Source: an uncultured Acidimicrobiales bacterium (lineage in GTDB: Bacteria > Actinomycetota > Acidimicrobiia > Acidimicrobiales > CATQHL01). Taken from it: DNA of 64,000 nt. Shown here one piece after another: positions 35,568 to 44,728 of the stretch. The position numbers and the translations under genes were made by a program. Position 1 is the stretch's first letter; the number at the start of each line of letters is the position of its first letter. Location: positions 1,871,753-1,935,752 of the forward strand of contig CATQHL010000001.1 of assembly GCA_958295925.1 (NCBI GenBank), read 5' to 3'. The notes beneath the pieces are model-generated. The model did no database searches, was not told the DNA's origin, and worked only from the letters and a program-made list of their open reading frames with translations.

Positions 35568-37605
35568 AGCGGCCGGCCTCGGGAAAATCTGGCAGCCGCT
35601 TCAGATAGGGGTGACCACCGTGAAGAACCGAATCATGATCGCCTCGCACGGTCAGGCCTACGGCGAGGATCATCAGCCCAGCGAGCGCATGATCGCCTAT
35701 TTCCAGGAGCGGGCACTGGGCGGCGCGTCCCTGCTGGGGGTGGAGGCCACCTCCGCTACCAGAAGCCTGGGCGGCGCCCAGCCCGGCGGAGCGGCCTCAC
35801 GTTGGCGCCTCACCGCCTGGGAGCCGCGAACGATCCCGGCCTTCGCCCGCCTGGCCGAGGCTGTCCACGACCACGACGCCAGGCTGTTCGTGCAGCTCAG
35901 CACCGGCGGGGTCAACGACATGGGGCGTGCCTGGACAGACGACTGGCACCCGGTGCGAGGCCCCTCGCGGGTGCCGTCCCCGATAATGAATGAAACCCCG
36001 GCGCCGCTCGAGGCCGAGGACATCAAGGAACTGACGTGCGACTACGCCAAGTCAGCCGAGAACCTGCGCAGGGCAGGTGTAGACGGCGTGGAGATCCACG
36101 CTGCGCACGGGTATCTGGCAATGCAGTTTCTGAGCCCTGCCTTCAACAAGCGCACCGATGGATACGGCGGCTCGGTAAAGAACCGCTGCCGCTTTTCCAT
36201 CGAGGTCGGCGACGCCATCCGCAATCGTGTGGGCGACGCCCTCACGCTGGGTATGCGCCTCTCCTTCGACGAGTACATCGGCGCAGCCGGGGTCACGCCG
36301 GATCTTGCCGAGGAGTGCCTTGAGGTCTTCGCCGACAGCGGCCTGTTCGACTACTTCAGCATCTCCTGCGGCAGCTGGTACTCCCTGCATCGCACCATCC
36401 CCCCGATGGGAACCGAGCCGGAAGCTTTCCTGGCCCCCTACGGGAAGCGGGCAAAGCGCGTCGTGGGGAGCAGGGCGAAGATCTTCCTGGCAGGGCGAAT
36501 TCTCAGCCTGGAGGCGGCTGAGCGGGTCTTGACGGAGGGGGCGGCCGACATGGCCGCAATGGTTCGCGCTCATATCGCCGAGCCTCACCTGGTGGCAAAG
36601 ACGCTCGCAGGTCGCAGCGGGGAGATCGTGCGCTGCGCCGGGACCAACGAGTGCCTCGCAGCCCCGGCGAAGGGCAGGCAGGTCACTTGCGCCCTGAACC
36701 CGGCGGCAGGTCGGGAGCGAGCGTGGGGTGAGGGCACGCTGCGCTTGGCCACCGACGTCAAGAGGGTCACCGTCGTAGGCGGGGGGCCGGCCGGGATGCG
36801 TGTGGCGGCCCTGGCTGCGAGGCGCGGCCACGAAGTGGAGTTGATCGAGCGATCGGGTCGTCTGGGCGGCCATCTCGATCTGCTGCGACGCCTGCCGACT
36901 CGAGGCGACTGGCAGGTGGCGATAGGCAATCTGGGAGCTGCGCTGGAGGCGGCGGGGGTTGAGCCACGGCTGGGGGAGGAGGCCACGGTCGAGACCTTGC
37001 TTGCCTCGGGCCCCGACGCGGTGGTCTGCGCCACCGGATCGAGTTGGGACTGCACGGGGTTCTCCGCGGGCCGCCCCGACCGGGAGCGCATGCCCGGCGC
37101 AGACGAGGGGCACGTTCTCGACGTCGACACGGCGGCGAGGGCGGCGCTGGAGGATCCTGCGTCGCTGGGGGACAAGGTGATCATTCTCGACGACACCGGC
37201 GGGTACCTGCCGCTGGGGCTTGCCGAGATGCTCGGACAGGCAGGGGCCGGGGTTGAGGTCTTGAGCCGCTTCGCGACGATCGGCGATCAGGCGGCGGCTA
37301 CGGGAGATCTGGCTTGGATGCTTCCTCGCTTGACGGCGACGGGAGTGCGGCTCTCTCCGAATCACTTCATTGAATCCGTCGACGGTCGCCGAGTGGAGGT
37401 CTACGAGACCCTCGGAGGGCGCACGCGCCTCGTCGACGACGTGTCAACGGTGGTTCTTTCCATGCTGCGCAGCCCCGTGGACGGGCTGTTTCACGACCTT
37501 CGCAAGAACGGGCGCTTTGAGGTTCACCGCATCGGCGACGCCGTGGCGCCGCGCTCGGCGGCCGAGGCCATCTACGAGGGCGAACGGCTCGGTCGCGCCC
37601 TTTGA
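35557..37605 (+). CDS. OYE-family NADH:flavin oxidoreductase with FAD domain (second of tandem pair)
   Basis: A 682-residue paralog of the previous gene, from GTG 35557 inside its last codons (11-base overlap, so translation is coupled). An in-frame upstream extension to 35404 is part of the neighbour's sequence. Same landmarks: VKNRIMIASHGQAYGED, GVEIHAAHGYLAMQFLSP, NKRTDGYGGS and VVGGGPAGMRVAA. The Fe-S segment reads CAGTNEC and TCALNP, again lacking the second Cys. The pair could form a heterodimer or act on two related substrates. It converges with the transporter operon at 37641. Confidence 0.9.
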   Translation: MNSEAAGLGKIWQPLQIGVTTVKNRIMIASHGQAYGEDHQPSERMIAYFQERALGGASLLGVEATSATRSLGGAQPGGAASRWRLTAWEPRTIPAFARLAEAVHDHDARLFVQLSTGGVNDMGRAWTDDWHPVRGPSRVPSPIMNETPAPLEAEDIKELTCDYAKSAENLRRAGVDGVEIHAAHGYLAMQFLSPAFNKRTDGYGGSVKNRCRFSIEVGDAIRNRVGDALTLGMRLSFDEYIGAAGVTPDLAEECLEVFADSGLFDYFSISCGSWYSLHRTIPPMGTEPEAFLAPYGKRAKRVVGSRAKIFLAGRILSLEAAERVLTEGAADMAAMVRAHIAEPHLVAKTLAGRSGEIVRCAGTNECLAAPAKGRQVTCALNPAAGRERAWGEGTLRLATDVKRVTVVGGGPAGMRVAALAARRGHEVELIERSGRLGGHLDLLRRLPTRGDWQVAIGNLGAALEAAGVEPRLGEEATVETLLASGPDAVVCATGSSWDCTGFSAGRPDRERMPGADEGHVLDVDTAARAALEDPASLGDKVIILDDTGGYLPLGLAEMLGQAGAGVEVLSRFATIGDQAAATGDLAWMLPRLTATGVRLSPNHFIESVDGRRVEVYETLGGRTRLVDDVSTVVLSMLRSPVDGLFHDLRKNGRFEVHRIGDAVAPRSAAEAIYEGERLGRAL

Positions 37606-37640
37606 ACACCGGCGCGGCCCGACGGCGCCGCGCTCCAGCG

Positions 37641-38597
37641 CTAGCCGGGGAGTTCGCAGAAAGTAGCGGCGAAGTGTCCTGCGCCCACCTCCCGCAGGGG
37701 AGGGTTCTCCCAAGCGCAGCGCGGGTCGCTCCGCAGAGGGCAGCGGCTGTAGAAGAAGCAGCCCTCAGGCAGGTCGCTTGGACTGGGGATGTCGCCCATG
37801 AGAGTCTCGCCGACTGGCTTCTCGCGGGGATCGGCTGAGAGCGCCGAAGACAGGAGCGTCGCCGTGTAGGGGTGGCGGGGGTTGTCGAAGACGTCCGAGC
37901 GCGACCCCAGTTCCATCACCTGTCCCAGGTACATCACCGCCACCCGGTCTGCGAAGTAGTCCACCGTCGCCGTGTCGTGCGAGATGAAGAGGTAGGCGAG
38001 GCCGAGGTCTTCCTGCAGCTTCCCCAGCAGTTCGAGAATTCCCGCCTGCACCGAGAGGTCGAGCGAGGAGGTGGGCTCGTCCAGCACGATGAACTTGGGG
38101 CTGGTGATGACTGCCCTTGCCACCCCCACGCGCTGCTGCTGCCCGCCGCTGAGCTCCCGCGGGCGACGGTCGTAGAGGTCAGGGTCGAGGATCACCCTGC
38201 GCATCACGTCCATCACCCGCTCTTTACGCTGCTCTGCCGCGAGGTTCCGATCGTGGATCACGAGCGGCTCTGCGATGATCTGCCCCACGCTCATGAGCGG
38301 GCTCAGCGACTGCAGGGGCTCCTGGAAGACGATGGTCATGTTGCGGCGGGCTCGCTGCAGATCCTTGCGCGGGGCGCTGGAGAGGTTCAATCCGTCAACC
38401 ACGACCTCGCCCTCGTCGGGGCGGACGAGGCCGAGCGCAATCCGGCCGAGCGTCGACTTTCCGGAACCGCTTTCCCCGATGAGCGCCAGCGTCTCCCCCT
38501 CTGAGATGCTCAGGGACACGCCGTTGACTGCATGCGCCGGGGGCGCCCCCCGACGGGTGAACGTCTTGCGGACGCCGTCAATCCGTACCAGGGGCAT
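37641..38597 (-). CDS. Opp/Dpp ABC transporter ATP-binding protein (F type)
   Basis: A 318-residue ATPase. Walker A is GESGSGKSTLG, the signature LSGGQQQRVGVAR, Walker B FIVLDEPTSSLD, the switch His in FISHDTATV. The C-terminal oligopeptide-transporter domain has the Cys cluster (CFFYSRCPLRSDPRC plus a later Cys). Its start lies 20 bases inside the preceding ATPase gene. Last gene of the transporter operon; energises uptake of peptides or similar solutes. Confidence 0.93.
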   Translation of the reverse strand: MPLVRIDGVRKTFTRRGAPPAHAVNGVSLSISEGETLALIGESGSGKSTLGRIALGLVRPDEGEVVVDGLNLSSAPRKDLQRARRNMTIVFQEPLQSLSPLMSVGQIIAEPLVIHDRNLAAEQRKERVMDVMRRVILDPDLYDRRPRELSGGQQQRVGVARAVITSPKFIVLDEPTSSLDLSVQAGILELLGKLQEDLGLAYLFISHDTATVDYFADRVAVMYLGQVMELGSRSDVFDNPRHPYTATLLSSALSADPREKPVGETLMGDIPSPSDLPEGCFFYSRCPLRSDPRCAWENPPLREVGAGHFAATFCELPG

Positions 38598-39630
38598 CGT
38601 CGCCGTCCCTGTCTTCCTGGGCCTGGGCCTGGGTTGTCGCCTTTTCCGGGGCTTGTTCCTGGGCCGACATAGTCGGTTTGCGATAGAAGACGGCTGCCCA
38701 GTGGCCTGGGGAGACCTCTTTAAGATCGGGCGTTTCCGTTGCGCAGCGAGAATCCCCCCTGTATCGGCAGCGGTCGTAGTAGTAGCAGCCGACAGGCCGG
38801 CTCAGGAGGGTGGGCACCGCCCCGGCTGCTGCGATGAGGCGCCTGCCCCGCCTCGGAACGGCGGAGAGCAGGGCCTCGGTGTAGGGGTGGGCGGGCTTGC
38901 GCAGGACGATATTGGTCGGCCCCGCCTCCACTACCCGCCCCGCGTACATTACGAGCAGGCGGGAGCAGTACTGGGCCACCACGCCGATGTCGTGGGTGAC
39001 TAGCAGCATCGAGCTGCCCCTAGTGGTTGCCATCTTCCCGATGAGGTCGAGAATCTGACGCTGGATTGTCAAGTCAAGCCCCGTCGTGGGTTCATCGGCC
39101 ACCACCAGCGGGGGATCGAGCACCATTGCCAGGGCGATCACCACCCGCTGCGCCATGCCCCCGCTCAACTCGTGGGCATAGCCGCCCAATATCCGTTCCG
39201 GGTCTGCGATGCCCACGCCGTTGAGCATCTCCAGGGCATCTTCACGTATCCTGCCCCTGCCCGCGCGTCGGTGAGCACGAACCACGTTGCGGAACTGCCG
39301 CTCGATGCGGAGCACGGGGTTGAGGGCGCCGAACGGGTTCTGCGGGACGAAGCCGATGCCCGCTCCCCGAATCCTGCGAAGTCGCCTGGCGTCCAGTCCC
39401 GTGAGATCCTCGCCGTCGAGCCGTATCGAACCCGAGGCGATCCGCCCTGGCGGGCGGAGCAGGCCGATTATCGCCCGGATCGTCGCCGACTTTCCGCAAC
39501 CCGTCTCGCCTACCATCCCCACGGTCTCCCCCTCGCCAATGGAGAAGTTCACGCCATTCACGGCGTACACCGTCCTGCGTCGGCTCTTGAACTCAACGTG
39601 AAGATCGTTCACCTCCAGCAGCGGGGCCAT
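38578..39630 (-). CDS. Opp/Dpp ABC transporter ATP-binding protein (D type)
   Basis: A 350-residue ATPase from ATG 39630, whose A is shared with the permease TGA stop (TGATG). Walker A is GETGCGKSATI, the Q-loop segment IGFVPQNPF, the signature ELSGGMAQRVVIA, Walker B LVVADEPTTGLD and the switch LVTHDIGVV. The C-terminal Cys-containing segment (CYYYDRCRYRGDSRC) is typical of oligopeptide ATPases. The C-terminus is extended by a Gln/Ala/Glu-rich tail. Confidence 0.93.
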   Translation of the reverse strand: MAPLLEVNDLHVEFKSRRRTVYAVNGVNFSIGEGETVGMVGETGCGKSATIRAIIGLLRPPGRIASGSIRLDGEDLTGLDARRLRRIRGAGIGFVPQNPFGALNPVLRIERQFRNVVRAHRRAGRGRIREDALEMLNGVGIADPERILGGYAHELSGGMAQRVVIALAMVLDPPLVVADEPTTGLDLTIQRQILDLIGKMATTRGSSMLLVTHDIGVVAQYCSRLLVMYAGRVVEAGPTNIVLRKPAHPYTEALLSAVPRRGRRLIAAAGAVPTLLSRPVGCYYYDRCRYRGDSRCATETPDLKEVSPGHWAAVFYRKPTMSAQEQAPEKATTQAQAQEDRDGDDAPGTD

Positions 39631-40472
39631 CAGTCCTCCACCCTTCCGATCAGGCGGTGAACCCCGTCGGCAACGACGTTGAACGCCACGATCGTGCAGA
39701 AGACCATCGCCCCAGGGAACAGCGACACCCACCACTGGCCGGTTGCGATGTTCTGCGAGCCTGCCCGGATCATCACGCCCCAGGAGGCGTCCGGGGGCGA
39801 GATTCCTATGCCCAGAAAGCTCAGCCCGGCGATCACGATGATGGCGTGGGCGGCGGCCAGTGATGCCTGCGCCAGAACCACTCCAAGGGTGTTTGGAAGC
39901 AGGTGTCGCACCATCACCCTCGTTCTGCTGGCGCCGATGGCTGTGGCCGCCTCGATGAAGCGGCTCTCGCGCAGGCTCAACGCCTCGCTGCGCACCAGCC
40001 GGACGAAGCGGGGGGCGTTCACCAGCGCAATGGCGAAGACAACGTTGCGCAGGCTGTTTCCCGTGAGAGCCACGACTGCGAAGGCCAGCACCAGCAGCGG
40101 GAACGACTGAAACATGTCGAGGCCGCGCATGATCGCCTCAGACCAGCGTGACTTGGTGCCAGCCAGCAGGCCGGCCGGCACCCCCACCGCAATCGAGAGC
40201 AGGGTCCCCGCCAGAGCCAGCGGCACGTCCAGGCGGGCTGAGGCGAAGACCCGGGAGAACACGTCGAAGCCGGAGCGGTCGGTCCCGAACCAGAACTCCC
40301 CGTCAGGGGGCGCCAGCGTGTTGGCGGGGTTGGGCTGGACGGGGTCGTGGGGAAGGGGCACGAAAAAACCCACCACAAGGATGCCCCCTATTACCGCCAG
40401 CCCGACGGTGAGGGCCTTGTGGCTGAGAGCGCCGCGACCGAGGGAGCCCAGCATCCGAGACGTTTTGCTCAC
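39630..40472 (-). CDS. Opp/Dpp ABC transporter permease (C type)
   Basis: A 280-residue permease with an N-terminal hydrophobic segment, an external loop (PPDGEFWFGTDRSGFDVFSR, the LGTDxxGRD motif of DppC/OppC proteins) and five or so further segments. The EAA loop is EAATAIGASRTRVMVRHLLP. It is separated by nine bases from the DppB-type gene and shares one base with the following ATPase gene. Confidence 0.93.
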   Translation of the reverse strand: MSKTSRMLGSLGRGALSHKALTVGLAVIGGILVVGFFVPLPHDPVQPNPANTLAPPDGEFWFGTDRSGFDVFSRVFASARLDVPLALAGTLLSIAVGVPAGLLAGTKSRWSEAIMRGLDMFQSFPLLVLAFAVVALTGNSLRNVVFAIALVNAPRFVRLVRSEALSLRESRFIEAATAIGASRTRVMVRHLLPNTLGVVLAQASLAAAHAIIVIAGLSFLGIGISPPDASWGVMIRAGSQNIATGQWWVSLFPGAMVFCTIVAFNVVADGVHRLIGRVED

Positions 40473-40481
40473 CCCGCCGCC

Positions 40482-41501
40482 CTACTCATACGACACCCTT
40501 GGGTCCAAGGCGACGACCACCAGGTCCAAGACGAGGTAGACCAGCAGGGTGAGCAGGCCGACTACAAGAATGAAGCCCTGAATGGCGGGCACGTCCAGCT
40601 TCGTCATCGCCTCGATTGCCCACGGCCCTATTCCGCCCCAGGCAAACACCGTCTCCACGATGGCCGCCCCGCCGAACAGGGCGGCGAAGAGGATGCCCAC
40701 GTAGGTGAGCACCGGCGTGCGCGCCTCGCGGAACGCGTAGCCGACGACCTTCATCTCAGAGAGGCCGCATGCCCTGGCGAACTCCACCTGCTCGGAGGTG
40801 AAGGCCCTCGCGAGCACGGCCCGGCTGGTCTTGGCGAAGTGCGAGGAATAGAAGAGGGCGAGGGTGATCACCGGCAGCATGGCGTGGTGCGCGGCAGTGC
40901 GAAGAAGGCCCCAGTCCCTGGCGATGATCGTGTCGAGTATTACCGCCCCGGTCACCCGTTCGGGCGGCAAGTCCAGCAGTCCCAGCCGACCCACCGGCGC
41001 CGGCGCCCAGCCGAGTTTGTAGAACACCAGGTAGATGAGCAGAAGGCCAAGGAAGAAGTCGGGTATCGACTGGGTGATCGTCACGCTCAGCCTGGAAACG
41101 CGGTCAGGCCAGCGGCGCCGGAAGTAGGAACTCAGAACCCCCAGCAGCGTGCCGTAGAGCACCGCCCCCAGCAGCCCCAGTACCACCAGTTCGAGGGTGT
41201 CAGGGAAGCGCTGGATGATCTCATCGGTGATGGACCGTTTGGTGAAGTACGAATCGCCCAGGCTGCGCTCTACAAAGAGCTGGTGCACGTATTCCCCGTA
41301 TCGCTGCGGAATCGGCTTGTCGGTGCCCAGCTCCGCGCGGATCTCGGCTAACCGCTCATCACTGGCGAGATCTCCTGCGATCAGCAGCGCCGGGTCGCCT
41401 GGCAGCACGTTCACCAGGCCGAATGCGAGGGTGATGACGATGAAAACCGCCACCGGAATGAAGACGAGGCGCTTGGCCACCCGCCCCGTTCTGTGTCTCA
41501 T
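40482..41501 (-). CDS. Opp/Dpp ABC transporter permease (B type)
   Basis: A 339-residue permease of the DppB/OppB type: first hydrophobic segment VFIPVAVFIVITLAFGLVNV, then LPGDPA, a long outside loop, SIPDFFLGLLLIY and the EAA-like FARACGLSEMKVVGYAFREA. ATG 41501 has an AGGGA ribosome site whose first bases lie in the strong hairpin at 41508-41553, so its translation could be limited relative to the binding protein upstream. Confidence 0.92.
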   Translation of the reverse strand: MRHRTGRVAKRLVFIPVAVFIVITLAFGLVNVLPGDPALLIAGDLASDERLAEIRAELGTDKPIPQRYGEYVHQLFVERSLGDSYFTKRSITDEIIQRFPDTLELVVLGLLGAVLYGTLLGVLSSYFRRRWPDRVSRLSVTITQSIPDFFLGLLLIYLVFYKLGWAPAPVGRLGLLDLPPERVTGAVILDTIIARDWGLLRTAAHHAMLPVITLALFYSSHFAKTSRAVLARAFTSEQVEFARACGLSEMKVVGYAFREARTPVLTYVGILFAALFGGAAIVETVFAWGGIGPWAIEAMTKLDVPAIQGFILVVGLLTLLVYLVLDLVVVALDPRVSYE

Positions 41502-41507
41502 ACCGTC

Positions 41508-41553
41508 CCTATGGGCTGGTCGGCGACCGTGGGACCGCCGACCAGCCCATAGG
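41508..41553 (-). promoter_or_regulatory. 18-bp perfect hairpin between binding-protein and permease genes
   Basis: CCTATGGGCTGGTCGGCG (41508-41525) and its exact reverse complement (41536-41553) enclose a 10-base loop. It sits 18 bp after the binding-protein stop and reaches to within 6 bp of the dppB start, taking in part of its ribosome site. No T-run follows, so it is more likely an mRNA-stabilising or attenuating processing element than a terminator. Confidence 0.75.
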
Positions 41554-41571
41554 TGAATGGGTGTCTAGCGC

Positions 41572-43314
41572 TCAGCGCTTGCGCAGTTCCTCCGGGATGA
41601 TTCGACGGAAGATGTCCATGCGGAACTCTTCCACGTCGGCGCCAAGGGCGATCGGGTTGACGAGCTCTATGAGGGGAACCCAGGGAACCTCATCGATCAG
41701 AATCTGATGCGTGCTGAGCACCATTTCGTCCCGCTCCGGGCCGTAGTGCGTGACAGCCATCTGATCGAGCAGTTCATCGACACGTGGGTTGCTGTACCCG
41801 TGCGCGTTCTCAAAGGCTTTCGTGGAGTGGTGCACGAGCACCCAGGCGAACTGAGGGTCGCTGATGCCAGGGGTCTGGGAGGAGATCCAGGCCTGGTACT
41901 GACTTTCGCTGACACCTGTCTGGAAGTCGGCAGCCGCAGCCACAACGTCAATCGTCACGTCGAGGCCGACTTCTTCCAGCTGGTCTTTGATCAGCACAGC
42001 CAAATCTTCAGAGAACGGCCCAGGTCTAACTGAGTTCACCGTAAGGGTGAATTCGAAGCCGTCCGCGTACCCGGCCTCGGCTAGAAGCGCCCTTGCCAGG
42101 CCGGGGTCGTATGTGGCGGGATGGTCTGGGGGCGCCGGTTGCGGCACCTCGCTCAGCACCTGGTACAGCGCCTCAGCCGCAAATCCTTGCATCGGCCCCT
42201 CAACCAGGGCGCTGCGGTCGATGGCTGCCGAGATCGCCCTTCGTACTCTCGCGTCGGCGAAAGGCTTGTAGCTGGAGTTCATCACGAGTGGCACTGTCGT
42301 GTTCCCCATCCCCACCATCGACTGCTGGTCTCCGCCCACGGCCGCGAAGTGGTCGAGCGCAAGCTTGTCGGCAAAGTCAATCTCCCCGGCCTGGAGCAAC
42401 TGAAGGCGGCTGCCCGAGTCGGGAACCGCCCGGATCACGATGAGGCCGATGTCGGGGGACGGCCCCCACCAGTTGGGGTTGGGGACGAGCCGCAGCTCTT
42501 CGCCCGGAGTGATCGACTTGAGCATGTATGCGCCGAAGCCGGCCGAGTTGGAGTCCAGCCAATCCTCGCCCCAAGGGTCTTCCTCGGTGGAGTGTGAGAG
42601 AATCTCCACGCTGTCCAGCGGCCCCATCGAGCCGTAGGTGAGCATTGCCAGCGAGTAGGGGTTGTTGGTGTTCAGCACGACGAGATCGAACGTTCGCTCG
42701 TCGACTACCCGTATAGGGCCTTCGAGGTCAACCGAGCCGATGTAGCCCAGGAGGAAGCGGCCGACGCCGTCGAGTGCGACGATGCGGTCAAACGTCCATC
42801 TCACATCCTCGGAGGTGATCTTGTTGCCGTGGGGGCTCACTGCGTCGTCTCTCAGCACGAAGCGGAAACCGTCGTCTATCGGCGTCACCGACTCGGCCAC
42901 GTAGGGCTCGACGTCCCCTGGCCCCGGCCAGACGACCGATCCCTCTTCGGGCTTCACGTACTGAACCAGCGTGCCCGCAAACATCGGCCCCAACTCCGTG
43001 CTTGGTTTGCCCTCCACCACAGCAGGATCGGCGTTCGACGGGACGGCTGCCACCGCCATCACAAAGGTCTTTGGCCCATCACCCTCGACGGGTGGTGGCG
43101 GCTCTTCGACGGGAGCGGCCGCCTCAGTAGTGGTTGTCTCCCCCTCGGGCGCTTCGGGGGCTGCCATGGTCGTGGTGACCTCTGTGCCCTCGGTTGCCGG
43201 GGTCGTGGTTTCCGGCTCCTCTGTGGCTCCTCCGCACGCTGATGCGAGGAGGAGGATTGCCCCGAGGAGCAGAACCGGACGCAATAAACGGGAAATAGTT
43301 GGTGAACGAATCAT
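41572..43314 (-). CDS. ABC transporter substrate-binding lipoprotein, family 5
   Basis: A 580-residue solute-binding protein. ATG 43314 follows AAGGAGGTCGCCA. The lipobox ends at Cys27 (LLASACGG). A Thr/Glu/Pro-rich linker (about residues 30-80) precedes the family-5 domain (AVAAVPSNADPAVVEG), which resembles the binding protein at 28252. First gene of the dpp-type operon, after a 153-bp gap from the cupin gene. The ligand is probably a peptide-like or amine-containing molecule but cannot be read from sequence. Confidence 0.92.
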   Translation of the reverse strand: MIRSPTISRLLRPVLLLGAILLLASACGGATEEPETTTPATEGTEVTTTMAAPEAPEGETTTTEAAAPVEEPPPPVEGDGPKTFVMAVAAVPSNADPAVVEGKPSTELGPMFAGTLVQYVKPEEGSVVWPGPGDVEPYVAESVTPIDDGFRFVLRDDAVSPHGNKITSEDVRWTFDRIVALDGVGRFLLGYIGSVDLEGPIRVVDERTFDLVVLNTNNPYSLAMLTYGSMGPLDSVEILSHSTEEDPWGEDWLDSNSAGFGAYMLKSITPGEELRLVPNPNWWGPSPDIGLIVIRAVPDSGSRLQLLQAGEIDFADKLALDHFAAVGGDQQSMVGMGNTTVPLVMNSSYKPFADARVRRAISAAIDRSALVEGPMQGFAAEALYQVLSEVPQPAPPDHPATYDPGLARALLAEAGYADGFEFTLTVNSVRPGPFSEDLAVLIKDQLEEVGLDVTIDVVAAAADFQTGVSESQYQAWISSQTPGISDPQFAWVLVHHSTKAFENAHGYSNPRVDELLDQMAVTHYGPERDEMVLSTHQILIDEVPWVPLIELVNPIALGADVEEFRMDIFRRIIPEELRKR

Positions 43315-43359
43315 TGGCGACCTCCTTGATATGGGGAACCTGACGGTGTCTGGTTGGTC

Positions 43360-43386
43360 GGATTCCCAGGTGCTGGTGGGAAATCC
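43360..43386 (-). terminator. Hairpin between cupin and binding-protein genes
   Basis: GGATTCCCA (43360-43368) pairs with TGGGAAATCC (43377-43386) around an 8-base loop, with one bulged A. It lies in the leader upstream of the binding-protein gene; no T-run is present on either strand. It could separate transcription units or shape the leader. Confidence 0.35.
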
Positions 43387-43467
43387 TAGCCCCTGAAACG
43401 GATTGATTCCGAAAGTTCATCCCTCCCCGCCGCCTTGCACCAACCTGCGTCCGGATCCCGGGCGCGT

Positions 43468-43878
43468 CTAGGCGTCTTTCTGGCCTTTCCCCTCGTGGGG
43501 TCCGCCCCCGACGTAGGTGATGTCGAGCGGCCCTGAGAGCATGCTCAGCACAACGTGGCCGTCGGAGCGGGCGGGGCCGTGCACCGTCCCCGGAGGCAGG
43601 CAGAAGTAGGCGGGGGCGTTCAGTTCCACGTCGCCGTTGTAGTAGGTGCCCTCCACGATGAAGCCTTCCTGGAGCACGCTGTGGACCTCCGCCGAGGAGG
43701 TGCTCCAGCCCGGCGGCGCCTTTACCAGCACCGTGCTGGCACCCGTCTCAGGGTCCACGCTGAGAACCTTTACCAGAAGCCCGCCGGGTATGGTCTCGCC
43801 GGTCTCGCCCCACAGGCTTTCTGCCGGTTCCCAGTCCATGTCGTCAAGATTGACGCCCATGACGGTTGGTCTGCTCAT
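43468..43878 (-). CDS. Cupin-domain protein
   Basis: A 136-residue small cupin from ATG 43878 with GAAGGAGACGGA just before it; the open frame upstream runs into the MaoC gene. The barrel motifs are SSAEVHSVLQEGFIVEGTYY and PAYFCLPPGTVHGPA, with two candidate metal His residues. The ATG overlaps the MaoC stop (ATGA). A role in the same catabolic operon is likely; the reaction or ligand is unknown. Confidence 0.82.
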   Translation of the reverse strand: MSRPTVMGVNLDDMDWEPAESLWGETGETIPGGLLVKVLSVDPETGASTVLVKAPPGWSTSSAEVHSVLQEGFIVEGTYYNGDVELNAPAYFCLPPGTVHGPARSDGHVVLSMLSGPLDITYVGGGPHEGKGQKDA

Positions 43879-44303
43879 TCCGTCTCCTTCCTTGATCGTG
43901 TTTGACGCATTGGAACGATCGCCTCGCCGCTCACGCACTGTCCCGACTCTCCGCAGACCTCAAGGGAGATCACCGCTCGATGCTCGTCGACTTCCGAGAC
44001 CACCCCGGTCACCCTGTATTCCCCGCCCGGCCTGATCGGGGCGACGAAGCGCACCCCCAGCAGTTCGCCGCCTGAGAGCCAGGAGGCGCCCCGCCACCGC
44101 AGGAGCAGCTCGCACAGCCAGGCCAGCGCCAGGTGGCCGTGGGCGATCGTGCCTCCGAATCGAGTCTTCGCCGCGAACTCAGCATCGGTGTGAAGGGGGT
44201 TGAAATCGCCGGAGACGCCGGCCCACAGGCTGATGACCTCCTGTGTCACCAGTTTGTGCAGCTCGGGAACCCGCTCGCCCGCCCGCACGCTCACTTCGGC
44301 CAT
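43875..44303 (-). CDS. MaoC-like hot-dog hydratase
   Basis: A 142-residue single hot-dog protein with the hydratase-2 motif DFNPLHTDAEFAAKTRFGGTIAHGHLA (catalytic Asp and His are within it). It overlaps the preceding gene by 13 bases and the cupin start by four, consistent with one operon. It hydrates an enoyl-CoA, possibly as a heteromer with the neighbouring hot-dog protein. Confidence 0.85.
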   Translation of the reverse strand: MAEVSVRAGERVPELHKLVTQEVISLWAGVSGDFNPLHTDAEFAAKTRFGGTIAHGHLALAWLCELLLRWRGASWLSGGELLGVRFVAPIRPGGEYRVTGVVSEVDEHRAVISLEVCGESGQCVSGEAIVPMRQTRSRKETE

Positions 44304-44728
44304 ATCGCAGTTATCCGCACCACGCCGCAGCGTTCTCCGTCGGCTGTGCGGGCGGTCGACCGGAGCGTCACGAAACGGCGTCCGTTGCGCTCCCAGCGTC
44401 GCAGCACCTCCGCTTGAACCATCAACACGCTTCCCACCCGCACAGGCCTCATAAACGCCATGTCCTGGCCAACCAGGATGCCGCCTGGCGGCATGCGCCG
44501 TCCCTGCAGGTAGGCCTGCCTACCCCAGATGCCGGCCAGGCCAGGCGGAGCGATTCGTCCGGTGAGCCCAACGCTGCGCGCCTTTGCGTCGTCTGTGTAG
44601 GCCGGATTGTCATCCCCAGTGGCTGCGACGTAGGAAGCCACCAACTCCGGTGTGATCTCATAGGCCATCTGCGGGAATTGCCTGCCCTCCGGCAGGTCGG
44701 CGTAGGTGAGTTCGGGCGCTTCAGTCAA
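44291..44728 (-). CDS. Hot-dog fold protein (FAS1-like dehydratase/MaoC-related)
   Basis: A 145-residue protein of the MaoC-like N-terminal type: ITPELVASYVAATGDDNPAYTD followed by GRIAPPGLAGIWGRQAY and DMAFMRPVRVG. Such proteins pair with a second hot-dog subunit (here the next gene) to form two-subunit enoyl-CoA hydratases. It overlaps the CoA-transferase gene by eight bases. Confidence 0.82.
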   Translation of the reverse strand: MTEAPELTYADLPEGRQFPQMAYEITPELVASYVAATGDDNPAYTDDAKARSVGLTGRIAPPGLAGIWGRQAYLQGRRMPPGGILVGQDMAFMRPVRVGSVLMVQAEVLRRWERNGRRFVTLRSTARTADGERCGVVRITAIWPK

